Positions 15,872-17,736 of a stretch of 17,736 nt of DNA are shown here, piece by piece. Position 1 is the first letter of the stretch. Every line of letters begins with the position of its first letter. The notes below the pieces were generated by a model. It was not told the origin of the DNA. It ran no database searches and worked only from the letters and a program-made list of their open reading frames with translations. The stretch is from assembly GCA_903923795.1 (NCBI GenBank), contig CAIXYX010000063.1, forward strand, positions 1-17,736. The letters run 5' to 3'. This DNA is from an uncultured Microcaldota archaeon. Lineage in GTDB: Archaea > Micrarchaeota > Micrarchaeia > Anstonellales > Anstonellaceae. Position numbers and translations under genes: made by a program.

Positions 15872-17644
15872 ATGAACGAAAAAAGTGAAAAAATGAAACA
15901 AGAAAAAAAATTCGATGAAGGGCGCTCGAGCGCCCAAAACGAGCGGCTCGCTCGAACCCCAGTCGAACCTCTTGCCTCGAGGCCGAGCAAATCTCCAATC
16001 AATCACTCTTCTATCCTGCTCGCTTTCTGTCTTCTCTCAATTTTCATCCTCTCATCCGGCTGCACGAAACAGAATCCGACAAGCCCGGCCGACATCGAGC
16101 CCATATTCAACACCTACTGGGCCCCGTGGTCGGGCTACATCTTCATCCCCATGGCCCTCATGCTCGGCTTCATCTGCCTCGCATGGTTCTACGGCTCGTT
16201 CGCCATGGACGACAAGGTCAAGGCATGGTGCAAATCAGAATTCGCGCAACTGCTCTTCACCATTATCATCGGCATGGCCGTCCTGCTCATCATAGCTACC
16301 CTCTCCTACATCGTGATGCAGGTCTCGAGCATCACCCCTGACAGCTCGCATGGCACCGGCGCCTCATGGTCTGCCTATGTTGATGTGCGCTGCGCGCCAT
16401 CCACACTCCCGGCATACGACCGGCCCTGTCACATAAGGCTGGCCGAAGACTATTTGCAGATACTCGCCACCTCCTCGCAGACGCAGGCCGCAGCCGTGCT
16501 GCGCTACAATTCCGTGCTGGCCGTGGCATCATCCATTTCTCTATCGTTCCGCGGCATGCCCGACCCATCCGGAGATTTGGCCCTCGCCCCTCTTTCCGGC
16601 CTCACAATTCCGATGGAGACATTGAGTTTTGTCTTCGACCTCGCCAACAAGAACATCATGGCGCTCCGCTTCCAGCTCTTTCTCATAGAATTCCTCCACC
16701 TCGCATTCTTCCCCCTCTTTCTTGTCATGGGCCTTTTCTTCCGCACCCTCACATTCACCAGAAGACTGGGGGGCCTGTTCATCGCTATAGCCCTCTCAAT
16801 GTACATCGTCTATCCGCTCATGTATGTGTTCTTCCACTCAGTCCTCTTCTCATTCACCGGTCCGTGGGAGGCCCCGCCGCCCGGAGACCATGACGCCTAT
16901 CTCGAGCGAGTCGGTGTCAACCTCTACCCAATCAACATCGACTTGGGCGGCGTGCAGACCTCTGTGGTGCAGCCGGTTGTCACCGCGCCAGACTACAGCG
17001 CCACATGCGGCGACGGATACATACAGCCGGGCGAGGAATGCAACGAGCGTGACACATCAATCCGCACAGACACCCTCAAAGCCAATGACCAGCCATTCGG
17101 CTGCCCGCCCCGCGACACGTCCGGCAACATACTCCCGGGCCGCAAAAATGATTTCAACTGCGACTTCAACTCGTGCAAGTGCGTGAACAACACCGTGCTC
17201 CTCGCCCGCCCCTCGACTGCTTACACCCGCGACCCCAACGGCAGGTATGTGGACAAATTCCGCGAGCAGTATGTGAGCACAACAACCCGCACTGTGGCGC
17301 TAAAGACCGGCGCAGGCCTTGTCACCAACATGTGTTTGCAGCCCCCCCTGTCCGACCCAACCGCCGAGCAGGCGCGCGAGGATGAGAGCAACAAGCTCAT
17401 GCTCGGCACCTCGAAAGATGTCCTGACCATACTGGCCGAGGGCTGGGGCAAGGCGATATCAATCGCGCTCTCGCAGGACGAGCTTTTGGGCTACAATGGC
17501 GTCATCGACAACTTAGGCAAGCTGCTCATATTCGGCCTCATCGCGCCATTCCTCGCCATCATGGTGTCATTGGCGTCGATAAAAGCCCTCTCGCCATTAT
17601 TGGGTGGAGACGTGGAAATCGCGGGCCTGACAAGGCTCATTTAG
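15872..17644 (+). CDS. Polytopic membrane lipoprotein C, TrbL/VirB6-like (paralog 3)
   Basis: A 590-residue membrane protein. A long polar leader encoded by A-rich DNA precedes a lipoprotein signal ending LSSGC (Cys64). Two helices (about 88-108 and 126-148) flank DDKVKAWCKSEFAQLL. The core block (about 262-330) contains FPLFLVMGLFFRTLTFTRRLGG, then SMYIVYPLMYVFF. An exposed Cys-rich insert (379-437) starts CGDGYIQPGEECNE and resembles the DUF4215-type Cys-rich repeat. A last helix (about 550-570) precedes LLGGDVEIAGLTRLI, which matches the end of gene A. Starts at 15872 or 15893 are possible; neither has a convincing ribosome-binding site, and no ATG, GTG or TTG lies nearer the signal helix. 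It follows gene B by 62 nt. The channel-type role is inferred from the shared family features. Confidence 0.7.
   Translation: MNEKSEKMKQEKKFDEGRSSAQNERLARTPVEPLASRPSKSPINHSSILLAFCLLSIFILSSGCTKQNPTSPADIEPIFNTYWAPWSGYIFIPMALMLGFICLAWFYGSFAMDDKVKAWCKSEFAQLLFTIIIGMAVLLIIATLSYIVMQVSSITPDSSHGTGASWSAYVDVRCAPSTLPAYDRPCHIRLAEDYLQILATSSQTQAAAVLRYNSVLAVASSISLSFRGMPDPSGDLALAPLSGLTIPMETLSFVFDLANKNIMALRFQLFLIEFLHLAFFPLFLVMGLFFRTLTFTRRLGGLFIAIALSMYIVYPLMYVFFHSVLFSFTGPWEAPPPGDHDAYLERVGVNLYPINIDLGGVQTSVVQPVVTAPDYSATCGDGYIQPGEECNERDTSIRTDTLKANDQPFGCPPRDTSGNILPGRKNDFNCDFNSCKCVNNTVLLARPSTAYTRDPNGRYVDKFREQYVSTTTRTVALKTGAGLVTNMCLQPPLSDPTAEQAREDESNKLMLGTSKDVLTILAEGWGKAISIALSQDELLGYNGVIDNLGKLLIFGLIAPFLAIMVSLASIKALSPLLGGDVEIAGLTRLI
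15920..15935 (+). other. 16-bp perfect palindrome inside the leader of gene C
   Basis: gggcgctcgagcgccc is its own reverse complement and would form a strong RNA hairpin (6-bp GC stem, tcga loop) about 48 nt after the first ATG, directly after an A-rich tract. It could slow translation or serve as a binding site; it may be chance. Confidence 0.5.
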
Positions 17645-17654
17645 GGGATTTCGG

Positions 17655-17736
17655 ATGGAGAACACAAACAAAACCAAACCGGCGCCGCTCTCTTGCAGGC
17701 AAACCTCTGCATTTAGGCGAACCTCTGCATCCACCT
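17655..17736 (+). CDS. Start of the next gene in the membrane-protein cluster (partial)
   Basis: An open frame starts at ATG 17655, 10 nt after gene C, and runs off the window. AGGGG lies 7 nt upstream as a possible ribosome-binding site. The 27 visible residues are polar and basic (MENTNKTKPAPLSCRQTSAF and on), like the leaders before the signal helices of genes B and C. A fourth member of the same family is a fair guess, but no diagnostic domain is visible. Confidence 0.45.
   Translation, partial: MENTNKTKPAPLSCRQTSAFRRTSAST
17697..17732 (+). repeat. Two-copy 18-bp in-frame repeat in the leader of the partial gene
   Basis: aggcaaacctctgcattt is followed by aggcgaacctctgcatcc with 15 of 18 bases identical, encoding RQTSAF then RRTSAS. 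Confidence 0.6.

Noticed and set aside
1..17736. CRISPR array, tRNA or rRNA genes, insertion sequence
   Set aside because: I saw no regularly spaced repeats with spacers, no tRNA-like cloverleaf or T-arm consensus, no rRNA segments, and no transposase motifs or terminal inverted repeats.

Overview
The window reads as archaeal, most likely from a DPANN-type lineage (Micrarchaeota or Diapherotrites-like), although no ribosomal or other phylogenetic marker is present. Three archaeal box A (TATA) elements sit about 26-27 nt upstream of a start codon or inferred transcription start: before the M24 peptidase, before the exported transglycosylase-like gene, and before the first membrane protein of the right-hand cluster. 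Exported proteins carry short hydrophobic signals, two with a lipobox Cys, and many N-x-S/T sequons. A bacterial (for example CPR) origin is not fully excluded and would change how some findings read.

Left third (1-4099): conserved cytoplasmic genes plus one small membrane protein. A DnaJ chaperone lacks its first ~16 residues and is joined to what looks like a piece of an NHL-type beta-propeller gene in another frame, so the left edge may be an assembly chimera. It is followed by a MidA/NDUFAF7-like methyltransferase, a small convergent hypothetical gene, an M24 metallopeptidase on a leaderless promoter, and a DUF4389 membrane protein.

Middle (4112-12967, minus strand): two very large exported or membrane-anchored proteins. 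One is a 979-residue Cys-rich lipoprotein with a possible TIM-barrel region, an internal duplicated domain and a C-terminal lytic-transglycosylase-like domain with a conserved catalytic-type Glu. The other is a 1944-residue protein with a signal peptide, a ~190-residue ectodomain, one clear membrane span and ~1700 mostly helical residues ending in two identical-spacing C-x2-H-x9-C-x2-C metal motifs.

Right third (13176-17736, plus strand, divergent from the giant gene): a tight run of three paralogous polytopic membrane proteins and the start of a fourth ORF. The three share an N-terminal two-helix unit and a Pro/Arg-containing helical motif reminiscent of TrbL/VirB6 channel proteins; two share a C-terminal Gly-Gly motif. 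Each gene junction carries short tandem duplications.

Taken together, 4112-17736 looks like one locus for a cell-envelope machine: channel-like membrane proteins, a wall- or glycan-cutting lipoprotein and a giant membrane-anchored scaffold. A type IV secretion/conjugation-like apparatus used in cell-cell contact is the best guess, but no VirB4/VirD4 ATPase lies within the window, so this is inference.
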